NCBI GenBank assembly: GCA_027404165.1 | Contig: DAHZCG010000006.1 | Location: 286,950 to 350,949 of the forward strand | Length of the DNA stretch: 64,000 nucleotides | From: Geobacteraceae bacterium | Lineage (GTDB): Bacteria > Desulfobacterota > Desulfuromonadia > Geobacterales > Pseudopelobacteraceae | Direction of reading: 5' to 3' | Shown here: one piece after another, positions 34,665 to 44,352 of the stretch | Layout: the number at the start of each line of letters is the position of its first letter | Position numbering within the stretch: the stretch's first letter is position 1 | Position numbers and translations under genes: made by a program | Notes under the pieces: model-generated | Database searches by the model: none | Seen by the model: the letters and a program-made list of their open reading frames with translations, nothing else | Told to the model about the DNA's origin: nothing

Positions 34665-35558
34665 TCAGATATTGTTCCCGCCATTACCGGCACGGTCGTG
34701 ATCCGGATAACGGACCACCCGGTTGCGCCCTTCGCGTTTGGCGCAGTACATCGCCTTGTCGGCCCGTTCCAGCAGAGAGTATGCAGTGTCGCCATCCGGC
34801 AGCAGGCAGGCGCTGCCGATGCTGACCGTCACACGCAGTTCCGGGATCCGGTGCAGGGGGGTGTGCTCCACGGCCGTACGCAGCCGTTCTGCCAGCTTGT
34901 TAGCCTCCACTTCAGAGGTATGAGGCAACAAGATGACAAACTCTTCACCACCGAAACGGGCCAGGACATCGGTCTGTCGCAGAGCAACCACCAGTATTTC
35001 GGTCAGATGCTGCAGGACCAGGTCACCGACCTGATGCCCCCAGGTATCGTTAACCTGCTTGAAGTTATCAATATCAACCATCAGCACCGCCAGCTCAAGC
35101 CGATAGCGCTGGGCGCGAAGCACCTCTTCCTGCATTCTGCGATCAAGACAGCGGCGGTTGAATATTCCCAGCAACGGATCAGTGATGGTCTCCTGCTCCA
35201 GGACATAAATACGTTTGAGCTCCTGCGTTGTCCGATAGGCCAGCAAACAGACCAGCAAAACAAAGACGGCACCAAAGAACATGATCACCGCCACCAGCAT
35301 CTCGGGAGCGGAATAACGTACCCGATATTTAAGAATAAAGAAGCCCACATACCCGAAGAAAAACAGCAGGATCATCCCCCCCAGAAGATACCACCGGCTG
35401 CGGTTGGCGCCCTGAGGCAGCTCTTTTCGCAGCTTGCGGACCATGGTGAGAGAGATAACCAGCAGCACTACCCCACTGAGCAACAATATCGACATCAGTT
35501 CGCTCATACAAAGGCTGCCTGCCAGGCATGTCTCAACGGAAGAGGGTATCAACGGCAT
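34665..35558 (-). CDS. Membrane-bound diguanylate cyclase (GGDEF)
   Basis: Three hydrophobic segments (about 19-40, 55-77, 86-108) lead to a GGDEF domain (about 122-285). The active site is GGEEF at 203-207, and an RxxD inhibitory site (R194-D197) lies five residues before it, so the enzyme should make cyclic di-GMP and be feedback-inhibited. VDIDNFKQVND and the SIGSA strand are also intact. ATG 35558 has GGAG eight bases upstream; ATG 35507 is an alternative. It stands alone between two efflux operons. Confidence 0.9.
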   Translation of the reverse strand: MPLIPSSVETCLAGSLCMSELMSILLLSGVVLLVISLTMVRKLRKELPQGANRSRWYLLGGMILLFFFGYVGFFILKYRVRYSAPEMLVAVIMFFGAVFVLLVCLLAYRTTQELKRIYVLEQETITDPLLGIFNRRCLDRRMQEEVLRAQRYRLELAVLMVDIDNFKQVNDTWGHQVGDLVLQHLTEILVVALRQTDVLARFGGEEFVILLPHTSEVEANKLAERLRTAVEHTPLHRIPELRVTVSIGSACLLPDGDTAYSLLERADKAMYCAKREGRNRVVRYPDHDRAGNGGNNI

Positions 35559-35718
35559 GCGGTCTGCTCCGATAACCAGGAAAACGGAAAGGAATAAGCT
35601 GTTGGGGGAGGAACTGATAATTTATAAGCAGGTATCCATACACTGGTGGATGAGTTGCCGTCAAGACGTTTTTGCAGATTCCGGGAGAAGAGCAAATACT
35701 ATCCGGGGAAATCCGGGT

Positions 35719-36423
35719 TCACCCCGCCTCCCGGTTATTTTTTTCGGCGGTAATGCGACCATCGCTCACCTCCAGGATTCTGTCGAAGTTTTCCACCATG
35801 CGGTGGTCGTGAGTGACCACCATGATGGCTGAATGGTTCTCCACCGCCAGTTTTTTCAAAAGGTCCATGACGTTTTTGCCGTTTTCCGTATCAAGCGCAG
35901 CGGTCGGCTCATCGGCCAGAATCACCTTTGGGCGATTGGCCAGCGCCCGGGCAATGGCAACCCGCTGCGATTCACCTCCGGAAAGGGCGGTCGGATAATT
36001 ATTGATCCGGTGTCCCAGGTTAAGCGCATTCAGCAGTTCAACAGCGCGTTTTTTTGCATCAGTACGCGTCAGCCCGTTAATCTCCAGCGCTATCATCACG
36101 TTTTCCTGAGCGGTCAGAAACGGGATCAGGTTGTGCGCCTGGAAGATGAAACCGAGCTTTTCCCGGCGCATCCGCTTCAGGTCAATGCCGCTGTGCCATC
36201 CGTCATCGGCGACCGTAGTGCCGTCGATAACGACCGTGCCGTGCGTCGGCTCATTAATCAGGCCGATACAGGTCAACAGCGTTGTCTTGCCCGAACCCGA
36301 GGGACCGAGGATGGCAACCAGTTCTCCCGGCCTGACCTTGAAACGTGCATCCTGCAGGGCTGTTACGGAGGTCTCACCCTTACCGTAGATTTTCGTCAGA
36401 TTGTCCACTTCTATCGCGTACAT
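35719..36423 (-). CDS. ABC transporter ATPase, MacB/LolD type
   Basis: Walker A is GPSGSGKTT (40-48), the signature is LSGGESQRVAIARAL (about 145) and Walker B is VILADEPTAALD, with a THDHRM switch histidine. This is the MacB/LolD/DevA subfamily. I start at ATG 36423 with GGTGGA upstream; a GTG four codons earlier overlaps the permease stop. With the FtsX-like permease and the HlyD-type adaptor it forms a MacAB-like exporter. Confidence 0.93.
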   Translation of the reverse strand: MYAIEVDNLTKIYGKGETSVTALQDARFKVRPGELVAILGPSGSGKTTLLTCIGLINEPTHGTVVIDGTTVADDGWHSGIDLKRMRREKLGFIFQAHNLIPFLTAQENVMIALEINGLTRTDAKKRAVELLNALNLGHRINNYPTALSGGESQRVAIARALANRPKVILADEPTAALDTENGKNVMDLLKKLAVENHSAIMVVTHDHRMVENFDRILEVSDGRITAEKNNREAG

Positions 36424-36427
36424 AGTT

Positions 36428-37630
36428 TTATCCACCCAGGGCCTCCGCCGGCTCGACCTTGAGCGCCTTTCGAATGCCGACGAAACTTGAAATCATGCAA
36501 ATAGCTATAACAATGACAAACAGCAATTGCAGATCGAACGCTTCCAGCACGATCCGGCGGGGAAAATTTTTGTACGTTAGCAGGATCAGGAGATAGCCGA
36601 TACCATAGGCCAGTATTCCCATCAGCAGCGACTGCTGCAGGATCATGCCGATGATCACCCGGTTCTGTGCGCCGATCAGCTTCAGGGTGGCAATGACGCG
36701 AATTTTGTCAAGGGTCGAGGTGTAGATGATCAGCGAAATGATAACCCCGGAGATAATCAGCAGGATAATCCGAAACAGCCCCAGCTGCATCCGGGCCTTC
36801 TCAATCATCCCTTTGGTAAGAATCTTCGTCTGTTCTTCCACGGAGATGGGACGGAAATGATTCCAGCGGCTGATCCGCTCCTGAACCTCGTGGAGGTTCG
36901 CGCCCGGTTCCAGCCGCGCCACAATGGTGTTCACGATGTGGGTTGATTCCGTGATGCCGGTGATGTTCTGTTTGAGGAATTTTGCCTGGGCCGGAGAAAG
37001 AGTCTGAATTGCAGCCAGATTCGCCCCGATCCTCTCCCGGTCGTTCCTGATGGCGTCGTTATCTTTCTTGAACTGGATATCCTGGGCGTCGGCCAGACTC
37101 ACATACGCCGCCGGATCCCCTCCCGAAGAGACCACCTTTCCGGTTATTCCCACCACGGTGTAATCGTGAAGCCCCAGATGAATCTTTTCGCCGATCTCCA
37201 TCCGCATCGCCTTGGCAACGACCATTTCATAGTGCTTCTGGCGAATGCCGCGCCCCGCAATGATCTCCGGCGGGCCGCCGAAGCCATTCAGGTCATAGCC
37301 AATCAGGAAAAAGCGGAACGGTTTGTCCATCCGCTCGACCTGAATGGTCTGAAACGACAGCGGAGAGGCCTCTGCCACACCAGGCACCGCCTTGATACGG
37401 TACTTGATGTCTTCCGGAATGCGCGAACTCTCGGCAAACGGGCCGTTCGTGTCCTGCTGCACCACCCAGATGTCGGCCTTGGTGAAGTCGAGCACCGCCA
37501 GTGCATCGGCAAAGAGCCCCCGATAGATCCCCCCCATGCTCATCACCACGCCGAGCAGCAGTCCGAGACCGATGGAGGTGAGCATGAACCTCCCGCGGTG
37601 ATAGCGGATGTCACGAATGGCAAGATTCAT
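36428..37630 (-). CDS. MacB/DevC-type ABC permease (FtsX-like)
   Basis: One N-terminal helix (MLTSIGLGLLLGVVMSMGG), a periplasmic domain of about 240 residues, and three C-terminal helices (about 280-390) give the MacB/FtsX layout. The protein ends KVEPAEALGG, the usual tail of this family. It takes substrates from the periplasm and drives them through a TolC-type channel with the adaptor coded upstream (four-base overlap). The ATPase follows directly. DevC-type exporters are the closest pattern because permease and ATPase are separate. Confidence 0.88.
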   Translation of the reverse strand: MNLAIRDIRYHRGRFMLTSIGLGLLLGVVMSMGGIYRGLFADALAVLDFTKADIWVVQQDTNGPFAESSRIPEDIKYRIKAVPGVAEASPLSFQTIQVERMDKPFRFFLIGYDLNGFGGPPEIIAGRGIRQKHYEMVVAKAMRMEIGEKIHLGLHDYTVVGITGKVVSSGGDPAAYVSLADAQDIQFKKDNDAIRNDRERIGANLAAIQTLSPAQAKFLKQNITGITESTHIVNTIVARLEPGANLHEVQERISRWNHFRPISVEEQTKILTKGMIEKARMQLGLFRIILLIISGVIISLIIYTSTLDKIRVIATLKLIGAQNRVIIGMILQQSLLMGILAYGIGYLLILLTYKNFPRRIVLEAFDLQLLFVIVIAICMISSFVGIRKALKVEPAEALGG

Positions 37631-38799
37631 TGCGCTACCCGCACCTTCATGCCTTTCTTGAATTTTGCGATTTCAAGAGGTGACGCCACCGCGATCCGTT
37701 CGCCACCGGCAAGCCCGGCAACGATTTCCGTGAGGTTGCGGCGGTCCTCGATACCAACGACCACCGGCTTGAATGCAATTTTTCCGTTCGCCACGACCCA
37801 GACGCCCCGTTTCCTGTCCTTCGTGACAATGGCGGCTGAGGGGAGTGACGGGGCGTTTTTCTTCATTCCGGTTACAATATAGACATCAGACTGTTCACCG
37901 AGGCGAAAGTGTTTCAGCGGTTCACTGAAGGCCACATCCACTTCCAGCTCTTCGGTTACCCGGTCGCTCTCGTGTCCCACTCGGGCAACCTGGCCGGGCA
38001 GCTGTGCGCTACCCAAGGAGCGCAGTGCGATCAGCGCCGTGTTGCCGACGGCAATCCCCTTCAGCTGGGACTCGTCCACGTTGGCCTTGACCCAGACGGT
38101 TCGCGGATCGGCGAGGGTGAAGATCGACATCCCGGGTGAAACCGTATCGCCCCGTTCCAGATCACGGGTAATTACCACTCCATCCTGGGGAGCATAGATG
38201 AGCGTGTCCGCAACCTTGCTCCGGGCAAAACCAAGCCCGGCGCGACCGGCCTGCTGTCCCATGCGCGCCGCCTCGATGGCGGCCCTGCTCCGGGCAACCT
38301 CTTCCCTGGCCACCTGGCGTGCGGTTTCATACTGATCAGCCTCCAGCCTGGCGACCAGGTTCTTTTCGGCCAGTATCTTGAACCGCTGGGCGTTCTTTTC
38401 CGCCAGCGCCAGAGTCGCCCTGGCCTTCTGGAAATTTGCCTGTTCCACGCTCACATCGGCAGTTGATCTGTTCAGACCGGCTTCGGACTGTCGCTGCTGC
38501 TGGATAACATCGTCATTTTCCAGTTTTGCAAGGAGTTGGCCCCGTTTCACGACATCACCCTGATCGGCGTACACTGCCACTATCCTGCCGGTCACCCTGC
38601 TGGAGACGCCGACTACCACCTTCGCCTCGACCGTGCCATTGCCGTATACCTGGGAGGTCAGGTCGAGTTTCCGGACGGTCACGACCTTCACCCGCGGCGG
38701 GGCAAGGAGCGTCAGCTTGAGAACAATGCCGACGGCCAGAACAGCCACGGGCCAGATCAGATATTTTTTCTTTTTTGCTACTGCTTTCAGCAGTTCCAT
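37627..38799 (-). CDS. HlyD/MacA-type membrane-fusion protein
   Basis: An uncleaved N-terminal anchor (YLIWPVAVLAVGIVLKLTLL) is followed by lipoyl half-motif VSSRVTGRIVAVYADQGDVV, a long coiled-coil hairpin (about 100-195), the second lipoyl half (YAPQDGVVITRDLERGDTV), and beta-barrel domains. It is the periplasmic adaptor of the ABC exporter and overlaps the permease gene by four bases. AAGGAG lies upstream of ATG 38799. Confidence 0.9.
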   Translation of the reverse strand: MELLKAVAKKKKYLIWPVAVLAVGIVLKLTLLAPPRVKVVTVRKLDLTSQVYGNGTVEAKVVVGVSSRVTGRIVAVYADQGDVVKRGQLLAKLENDDVIQQQRQSEAGLNRSTADVSVEQANFQKARATLALAEKNAQRFKILAEKNLVARLEADQYETARQVAREEVARSRAAIEAARMGQQAGRAGLGFARSKVADTLIYAPQDGVVITRDLERGDTVSPGMSIFTLADPRTVWVKANVDESQLKGIAVGNTALIALRSLGSAQLPGQVARVGHESDRVTEELEVDVAFSEPLKHFRLGEQSDVYIVTGMKKNAPSLPSAAIVTKDRKRGVWVVANGKIAFKPVVVGIEDRRNLTEIVAGLAGGERIAVASPLEIAKFKKGMKVRVAQ

Positions 38800-38823
38800 G
38801 TATCACTCCTTAACAGCTTCTTC

Positions 38824-40086
38824 TCACTCTTTTCCGACGGCACGGTCGAGGCGGGCCAGTGCGATGTCATAATCGTACAGGGCCTGAATACGGGCGGTAT
38901 GCGCATCAAGAGCCAGGGACTCTGCATCGGTCACCTCGATGATGCTGCCGACCCCTTCATGATAGCGCCCCTCCGCCAGCATTTTGTTTTCATCGGCAGC
39001 GGCGCCTTCCTTCCCGGTCGAGACCATGCGGGCGGCTGCCTCGTTTGCTCCGAGCCACGCGGATTCGACATCCTTGATGATTTGCAGCCTGAGATTACTC
39101 TGCCGGGCTTCTGTTGCGTTGATGTTTGCGGTGGCTTCTTTCACCTGCTCGACCGACGAGAAGCCAGAAAAGAGTGGCATGGTCACGTTCAGACCCACTC
39201 CCCAGACGTTGCCGGTGGGGGGAAAGTCACGGTCGGCGTAGCCGACGTTCGCCGTTCCGGAGACGATCGGCAGATAGCTGCTTTTGGCTGTTTTCAGGGT
39301 GGCGGAAGCGGTTGATTTCAGGGCGGCCAGCTGCTGCAGCTCGGCACGGTTGCGCAGCGCGTCCTGCTGCACCTGGCTCCGTTCCGGCAGAGGCGCCGAA
39401 ACAGGAGAAGGCTCAACCACGGCACGCTCTCCAAGGGATGCCATCCCCATGGCGCCGGCAAGCTCGAGTCGGGCAATATCCCGATTGTTCTCCGCCCGGA
39501 TCAGCGCGGTTTTTGCGGTAAAAAGGTTCGCCTCCGCCCTGGCGACATCCACCCGTGCTCTGATTCCCTGTTTGAAGAACTCCTGCGCCTGCCGGTGGAC
39601 CTCCGTTCGGGCCGTAACGTTTTCCGCAACGGCATCAACCTGCTTTTCAGCAGCCAGCAGCAGATAAAAAGCACTTTTGACGCGCAACGTAACATCCTGA
39701 CGGGTTATGGAAAGAGCCTTGTCAGCACCATCACGATTGCTGCGGGCCGCATCCACCACCCCGGAGGTGCGACCGAAATCGTAAATCGTCTGCTTCAGGT
39801 ACAGGGCCTCCGTATTGACTTCCGTCGTTTTGATGCTTTGCAACGGCGTAAGGTAGGAACGTCCCCTGCTCCAGTCGGCGGCAATACTTATCTGGGGGTA
39901 ATAGTTAGACAAGGCTTGGCCGGTTCTCGCATCGGCGCCGTTCAAGTTCTCCTTTGCCTCAACAATCTGAGGGTGGTTTTTCAGGGCCGTAGCCTGCGCC
40001 TCGTCGAGTGTCAGGGGGGTAGCAGCATACAGAGGCTGCGTCGAACAAACCAGCAGCAACAGGAACAGTACGAACAGTTTCAGCAT
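38824..40086 (-). CDS. TolC-family outer-membrane protein of the ABC exporter
   Basis: A signal peptide (cleavage near LYA-A, residue 22) precedes the two OEP halves (LTLDEAQATALKNHPQIVEA at the start, the second half with GSIIEVTDAESLALDAHTAR). At 420 residues it is normal length. As first gene of the adaptor-permease-ATPase operon it should form the exit channel. A TAACAG-GTT-CTGTTA palindrome lies about 30 bases upstream. Confidence 0.9.
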   Translation of the reverse strand: MLKLFVLFLLLLVCSTQPLYAATPLTLDEAQATALKNHPQIVEAKENLNGADARTGQALSNYYPQISIAADWSRGRSYLTPLQSIKTTEVNTEALYLKQTIYDFGRTSGVVDAARSNRDGADKALSITRQDVTLRVKSAFYLLLAAEKQVDAVAENVTARTEVHRQAQEFFKQGIRARVDVARAEANLFTAKTALIRAENNRDIARLELAGAMGMASLGERAVVEPSPVSAPLPERSQVQQDALRNRAELQQLAALKSTASATLKTAKSSYLPIVSGTANVGYADRDFPPTGNVWGVGLNVTMPLFSGFSSVEQVKEATANINATEARQSNLRLQIIKDVESAWLGANEAAARMVSTGKEGAAADENKMLAEGRYHEGVGSIIEVTDAESLALDAHTARIQALYDYDIALARLDRAVGKE

Positions 40087-40116
40087 AAGTCACCGCTATA
40101 TATTTATAGTTGAATG

Positions 40117-40131
40117 TAACAGGTTCTGTTA
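40117..40131. promoter_or_regulatory. Palindrome in the ABC exporter promoter region
   Basis: TAACAG and CTGTTA flank GTT, a perfect 6-3-6 inverted repeat upstream of the TolC-type gene at 40086. It could be a TetR- or MarR-type operator, but no such regulator gene is in the window. Confidence 0.3.
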
Positions 40132-40189
40132 TTCGCATAAAAGCCCGAAAAAATCAACGGCTTAGAAATTATCGGCCTGTATGTGGCAT

Positions 40190-41200
40190 TTACTCCAGCA
40201 TGAAGCCCTTGTTGAACAAACCGAGGCACGCATCAACGATGTCAGGGTCGTAGCGGCTGCACCGGTATGCCGTTATTTCCGCAAGGGCAACGGCAATCCC
40301 GTTGGCCGGCCTGTAGGGGCGATAGGACGAGGTCGCTTCGACAACATCAGCAACAGTCAAGATTTGCGCCTCCAGAAGTATCTCCTCCCCCTGCAGTCCC
40401 AACGGGTAGCCGCTGCCGTCAATCCGTTCGTGGTGCTGCTGGACGATACGGGCAATCGGCCAGGGGAATTCAATGCCATCCAGTATTTCATAACCGGCCT
40501 GGGGATGGATTTTAAGGAGGCTCTGCTCGGCTTCCGACAACCGCCCCGGTTTGCTGAGAATCTCGACCGGTACGGAGAGCTTGCCGATATCGTGCACGAT
40601 GGCAGCGGTGCGGATACCGTTGATCCGTTCAGCCGGAAGCGACATTTCACCAGCGATGGCGCAGGCCAGACGGGCGACCCGCCGCTGGTGTCCTGCGGTG
40701 TACGGGTCTCTCATTTCCACAGCCTCGGCAAGGGCATGGATCGTTTCGTCGAATATCCTCCGCGACTTCTGGAGACTGTCCCGCAGGGCTTCTTCCATCC
40801 GCCTGCGTTCACTAATATCGGCAACGACCGCCATAAGGCCGATGATGATCCCTGACTCGTCACGCAGGGGAGCGGTGGAGACACTGATGTCGACGGGTGA
40901 GCCGTCTTTCCTGCCGACGCGCACTTCCATGCCGGTATACACCTCTCCGGCAATGGCACGTTCACGTAACCGGCGAAACTCCTCTCCCCGCCCTTCGGGA
41001 ACAATCGGGTTTATCTGCCCGAGAACTTCCTGCTCGTCCCAACCGAACAGGCGCTCGGCAGCCGGGTTCCACACCAGAACCGTCGCGTCCCGGTCAACGG
41101 CAAAGATCGCCAGCGGCGAGCCATGCACCAACGACCAGAGGGTCTGGAGTCCGACCTGTTCCGCAGTCATCTTTTGAATTTGATTGGGTTCAGTTTTCAT
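40190..41200 (-). CDS. PAS and HD-GYP protein (c-di-GMP phosphodiesterase)
   Basis: A PAS domain (about 20-140, SPLAIFAVDRDATVLVWNPAAERLFGW shortened in the family logo to the NPAAERLFGW core) is followed by an HD-GYP domain (about 155-330). The metal and family motifs HDIGK, HHERIDGSGYP and DVVEA are intact, so it should hydrolyse cyclic di-GMP. It is soluble. Its ATG overlaps the RND permease stop as ATGA, placing it as the last gene of the efflux operon. The PAS may sense a compound or redox state linked to the pump. Confidence 0.9.
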   Translation of the reverse strand: MKTEPNQIQKMTAEQVGLQTLWSLVHGSPLAIFAVDRDATVLVWNPAAERLFGWDEQEVLGQINPIVPEGRGEEFRRLRERAIAGEVYTGMEVRVGRKDGSPVDISVSTAPLRDESGIIIGLMAVVADISERRRMEEALRDSLQKSRRIFDETIHALAEAVEMRDPYTAGHQRRVARLACAIAGEMSLPAERINGIRTAAIVHDIGKLSVPVEILSKPGRLSEAEQSLLKIHPQAGYEILDGIEFPWPIARIVQQHHERIDGSGYPLGLQGEEILLEAQILTVADVVEATSSYRPYRPANGIAVALAEITAYRCSRYDPDIVDACLGLFNKGFMLE

Positions 41201-44200
41201 ACAGACCTCCTGTCAATCTCACCGGGGATTTCAGTATGGCGCCAACCCATCTTGTGGATAATACGCTGAACAACCAGCATGAGATCCTCAAAGAGCGAGT
41301 AGAAGATCGGCACATACAAGAGTGTCAGGAACGTCGAGACCATCAGGCCGCCGATAGCGACCACCGCCAGGGGAGAGAGCCGCTCCAGGCCGATGGCCCA
41401 CTCCATGGCAATCGGGATCATTCCGACCGCCGTGCCGAAGGCGGTCATCAGAATCGGACGGGTTCTGACCCGCACGCTCTCCCGCAGGGCATCATAGGTT
41501 GACATCCCCTGCCCTTTGGCCATCTCGATGAAGTCGATCAGCAGGATCGAGTTTTTGACCACGATTCCGGCCAAAAGGATCAGCCCCATGAAAGACCCCA
41601 TGGACTGGTGCTTGCCGGCAATCAGCATCGACCAGCTCGCCCCGATCATGGCCAGGGGAATGGCCACCATGATCGTGAGCGGATTGATAAACGACCTGAA
41701 GGCCGGGACCAGGGAGAAGTAGAGCAGCACCATGCCGATCATCAGCGCCGACATGAGGGCCGAAAATGACTCCTTGGCCTGCTTGGCGTCCCCTTCCTGG
41801 GAGATTGAGTAGCCGGGCGGGAGTTTCACCCCTTTGAGCGCCGCCTGGACATTGTCCATAATGTGGGAAACCGCCGCCTTTTCCCGGTAGCCAAAGACAT
41901 CAATGGTATTCTGCATGTTCTGGCGGGTCAGCAGCATCGGCACGTAGGAGGTGGTAATACTGCCCAGGGCGGAGAGCGGTATTTCACCCAGCGGGGTCTT
42001 GACTTTCAACTGCGGCATCCCGGCCACGCTATCCCGCTGCGAGGCATCATAGCGGGCACGGATCAGGAAACCGTCCTCGCCGGCGACCCGGAACAGGGAA
42101 GCTGGACCACCTTGGACGGCCGCCTGCACCTGGGCGGCGATATCCTTGGGCGAGATACCATACAGGGCACATTTTTCGCGGCTGGCGATAAAATTGACCT
42201 CTTTCTTGTCGTCGGTCCAGGAGAGAGAGACCGATTTGAGCCCCCGGACGGTTTCCAGCCGGTGCTGGATATCCCGGCCTATTCCCGCCAGCACCCTGGG
42301 GTCGGGGCCGCTCACCATCACGTCCACGGTGGAGCGGATGGAAGAGAGCGGAGTGGCGCCGTAGTCGAAGACATCCACCGACTTCATCCCCGGGATCATC
42401 AGGAACGTGCGCCGCATGTCGGCTTCAATCTGCCACATGGTCTGTGTGCGGTGAAACCGGTCCACCAGGTTGATGGTGATGTTCCCCTGCTGGGGGTTTT
42501 TGCCGCTGCCGAAGGAAACCACCGACGGCTCGGACCCCAGGGTGGAGCTGATGGCGACGACCCCTTCTTCACCGTTGATGATCTTTTCCATCCGGGTGAG
42601 GATGGCATTGGTCTGGGCGAGGGAGGAGTTGCTGTCCGCCTCGAAGTTGATCTTGACGATGCCGGTATCCATGGGAGGCATGACATCCTTGCCGATAAGG
42701 GGGGTCACGATCTTGCCGCTGATCATCAGCAGCAGAAAGGCGGGCGGCAGGAACATCAGGCGGTGCTTGAGGGCGAAGCCGAGGATGTTGGTGAAAAAGT
42801 CGCGGATGGCGCCGACAAACCGGTCGCTCCCCCGCTTGACGATCCGCTCGAAACGGTTCTCTTTGGCCCCCTTCTTCAGGATGTACGGCGCCAGGATCGG
42901 GATGATGGTGACCGAAACGATATAAGAGGCAACCAGGGCGATGGTGAGCGACAGCGACAGGGGACGGAGCACGGTCTGGACATAGCCGCCGATGAAGATG
43001 ATCGGCAGCAGCACGACGATGGTGGCGTAGGTGCCGGAGAAGATCGCCAGCATCACCTCCTCGGTACCGCCGGCCACCAGCTCGGTCAGGTTCCGGTCCG
43101 ACTCGTGGTAGTGGCGCTCGATGTTCTCGATCACGACGATGGCATCGTCCAGCAGCATCCCCACCGCCAGGATCACGCCAGTGAGCGTCACCATATGGAA
43201 CTCGAAGCCGAACAGCCACATGACGGCAAAGGTGATCAGATAGGTAAAGGGTATCGAGATGGCGCAGAGCAGCATGGTGCGGATATTCCCCAGGAACAGG
43301 AAAATCACGATGACGGTGATGATGATGGCGTCCCTGAGCGCCCCGAGCATGTTGTCGACACTCCGCTCGATCAGGTCTTTCTGGGTATAACTGACCGCGA
43401 AGTTGATGAACGGATATTCTTTTTTCAGGGTGGGGAGGTCCGCCTCGGTCGAGTGGATCGAATCAAGGGTATGGCCGGTCTGGGCCCGCAAGATATTGAT
43501 GCCGATCGCCTCCACGCCGTTGCCGTGGTAGGCCGACTGGGGTTCCTGCACCCCGGCCGAAATTGAGGCCACGTCGCGCAGATGGACCGTACCCCCATCC
43601 TTGCGGGAGATGACCAGTTCATTCAGCTCCTCGGGCTTTTTTACCTCGCCGGCGGTTTTGAACAGATATTGCCCCTCTTTACGGATGATCAATCCTTGGG
43701 GAATATTTTGGTTTTGTGCGGCCAGCGCCCCCATGACATCACCCATGCTTACCCCGAAGCGGGTCAATTGATCCTGGTCGACAGTGACCGCCACCTCCGG
43801 CTGGTTGGCGCCGAACACCTCAACGTTGGCGACATCGGGAAGCCGCAGCAGCTCTTCCTTGATCTGGTTGTCGGCCAGTTCACGGATCTTGCGCAGGTCA
43901 ACCGGAAAGCCGGTTTTCGGCGAAAGCGAAAGAGTCATGGTCGGCTGGGTGGCTTGGCTGATCTTGAAGATCTGTGGCGGCCTGATTCCCAGGGGCAGCT
44001 TGGCGCTCACCTTGCTGAGGGCGTTTGCCACGTCGGTGGCGGCGGCGTCCAGCCCTTTGTCATACTGAAACTCGGCTGTCACCACCGAGACCTCATCCTT
44101 GGAGGTGGAGGTAACCCGCCGCACCATGTCGATGGTGGAGAGTTCCTTCTCGATGGTACGGGTGATGTCGGACTCCACGTCGGTAGCGGCGGCTCCCGGC

Positions 44201-44352
44201 ATGACCGTGATCACGCTGATCTGGGGTCGGTCGGTATCAGGAAAGAGATTGAACGGCATCTTGTGGTAACCGATGATCCCCACCACCGCAAAGAGCAGGA
44301 CCACCGACAGCACCAGATGCGGCTTTTTTATGTACTGTTCAACAAACTTCAT
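41197..44352 (-). CDS. RND efflux permease, 1051 aa
   Basis: Twelve membrane helices in two halves, each with a large periplasmic loop. The relay motif VGMLLDDAIVVIENIERHYHE lies in the fourth helix. The N-terminus KPHLVLSVVLLFAVVGIIGYHKMPFNLFPDTDRPQ is cut here to its recognisable core MPFNLFPD, typical of the HAE1-like pumps. Substrate unknown. It overlaps the adaptor upstream by four bases and the PAS-HD-GYP gene downstream by four bases. Confidence 0.92.
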   Translation of the reverse strand: MKFVEQYIKKPHLVLSVVLLFAVVGIIGYHKMPFNLFPDTDRPQISVITVMPGAAATDVESDITRTIEKELSTIDMVRRVTSTSKDEVSVVTAEFQYDKGLDAAATDVANALSKVSAKLPLGIRPPQIFKISQATQPTMTLSLSPKTGFPVDLRKIRELADNQIKEELLRLPDVANVEVFGANQPEVAVTVDQDQLTRFGVSMGDVMGALAAQNQNIPQGLIIRKEGQYLFKTAGEVKKPEELNELVISRKDGGTVHLRDVASISAGVQEPQSAYHGNGVEAIGINILRAQTGHTLDSIHSTEADLPTLKKEYPFINFAVSYTQKDLIERSVDNMLGALRDAIIITVIVIFLFLGNIRTMLLCAISIPFTYLITFAVMWLFGFEFHMVTLTGVILAVGMLLDDAIVVIENIERHYHESDRNLTELVAGGTEEVMLAIFSGTYATIVVLLPIIFIGGYVQTVLRPLSLSLTIALVASYIVSVTIIPILAPYILKKGAKENRFERIVKRGSDRFVGAIRDFFTNILGFALKHRLMFLPPAFLLLMISGKIVTPLIGKDVMPPMDTGIVKINFEADSNSSLAQTNAILTRMEKIINGEEGVVAISSTLGSEPSVVSFGSGKNPQQGNITINLVDRFHRTQTMWQIEADMRRTFLMIPGMKSVDVFDYGATPLSSIRSTVDVMVSGPDPRVLAGIGRDIQHRLETVRGLKSVSLSWTDDKKEVNFIASREKCALYGISPKDIAAQVQAAVQGGPASLFRVAGEDGFLIRARYDASQRDSVAGMPQLKVKTPLGEIPLSALGSITTSYVPMLLTRQNMQNTIDVFGYREKAAVSHIMDNVQAALKGVKLPPGYSISQEGDAKQAKESFSALMSALMIGMVLLYFSLVPAFRSFINPLTIMVAIPLAMIGASWSMLIAGKHQSMGSFMGLILLAGIVVKNSILLIDFIEMAKGQGMSTYDALRESVRVRTRPILMTAFGTAVGMIPIAMEWAIGLERLSPLAVVAIGGLMVSTFLTLLYVPIFYSLFEDLMLVVQRIIHKMGWRHTEIPGEIDRRSV

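Noticed and set aside
41863..43566. Long plus-strand open frame of 567 codons, and the one at 43582-44586
   Set aside because: Both are antisense shadows of the RND pump and adaptor genes; their products are low-complexity, H-, D- and G-rich, and match no family.
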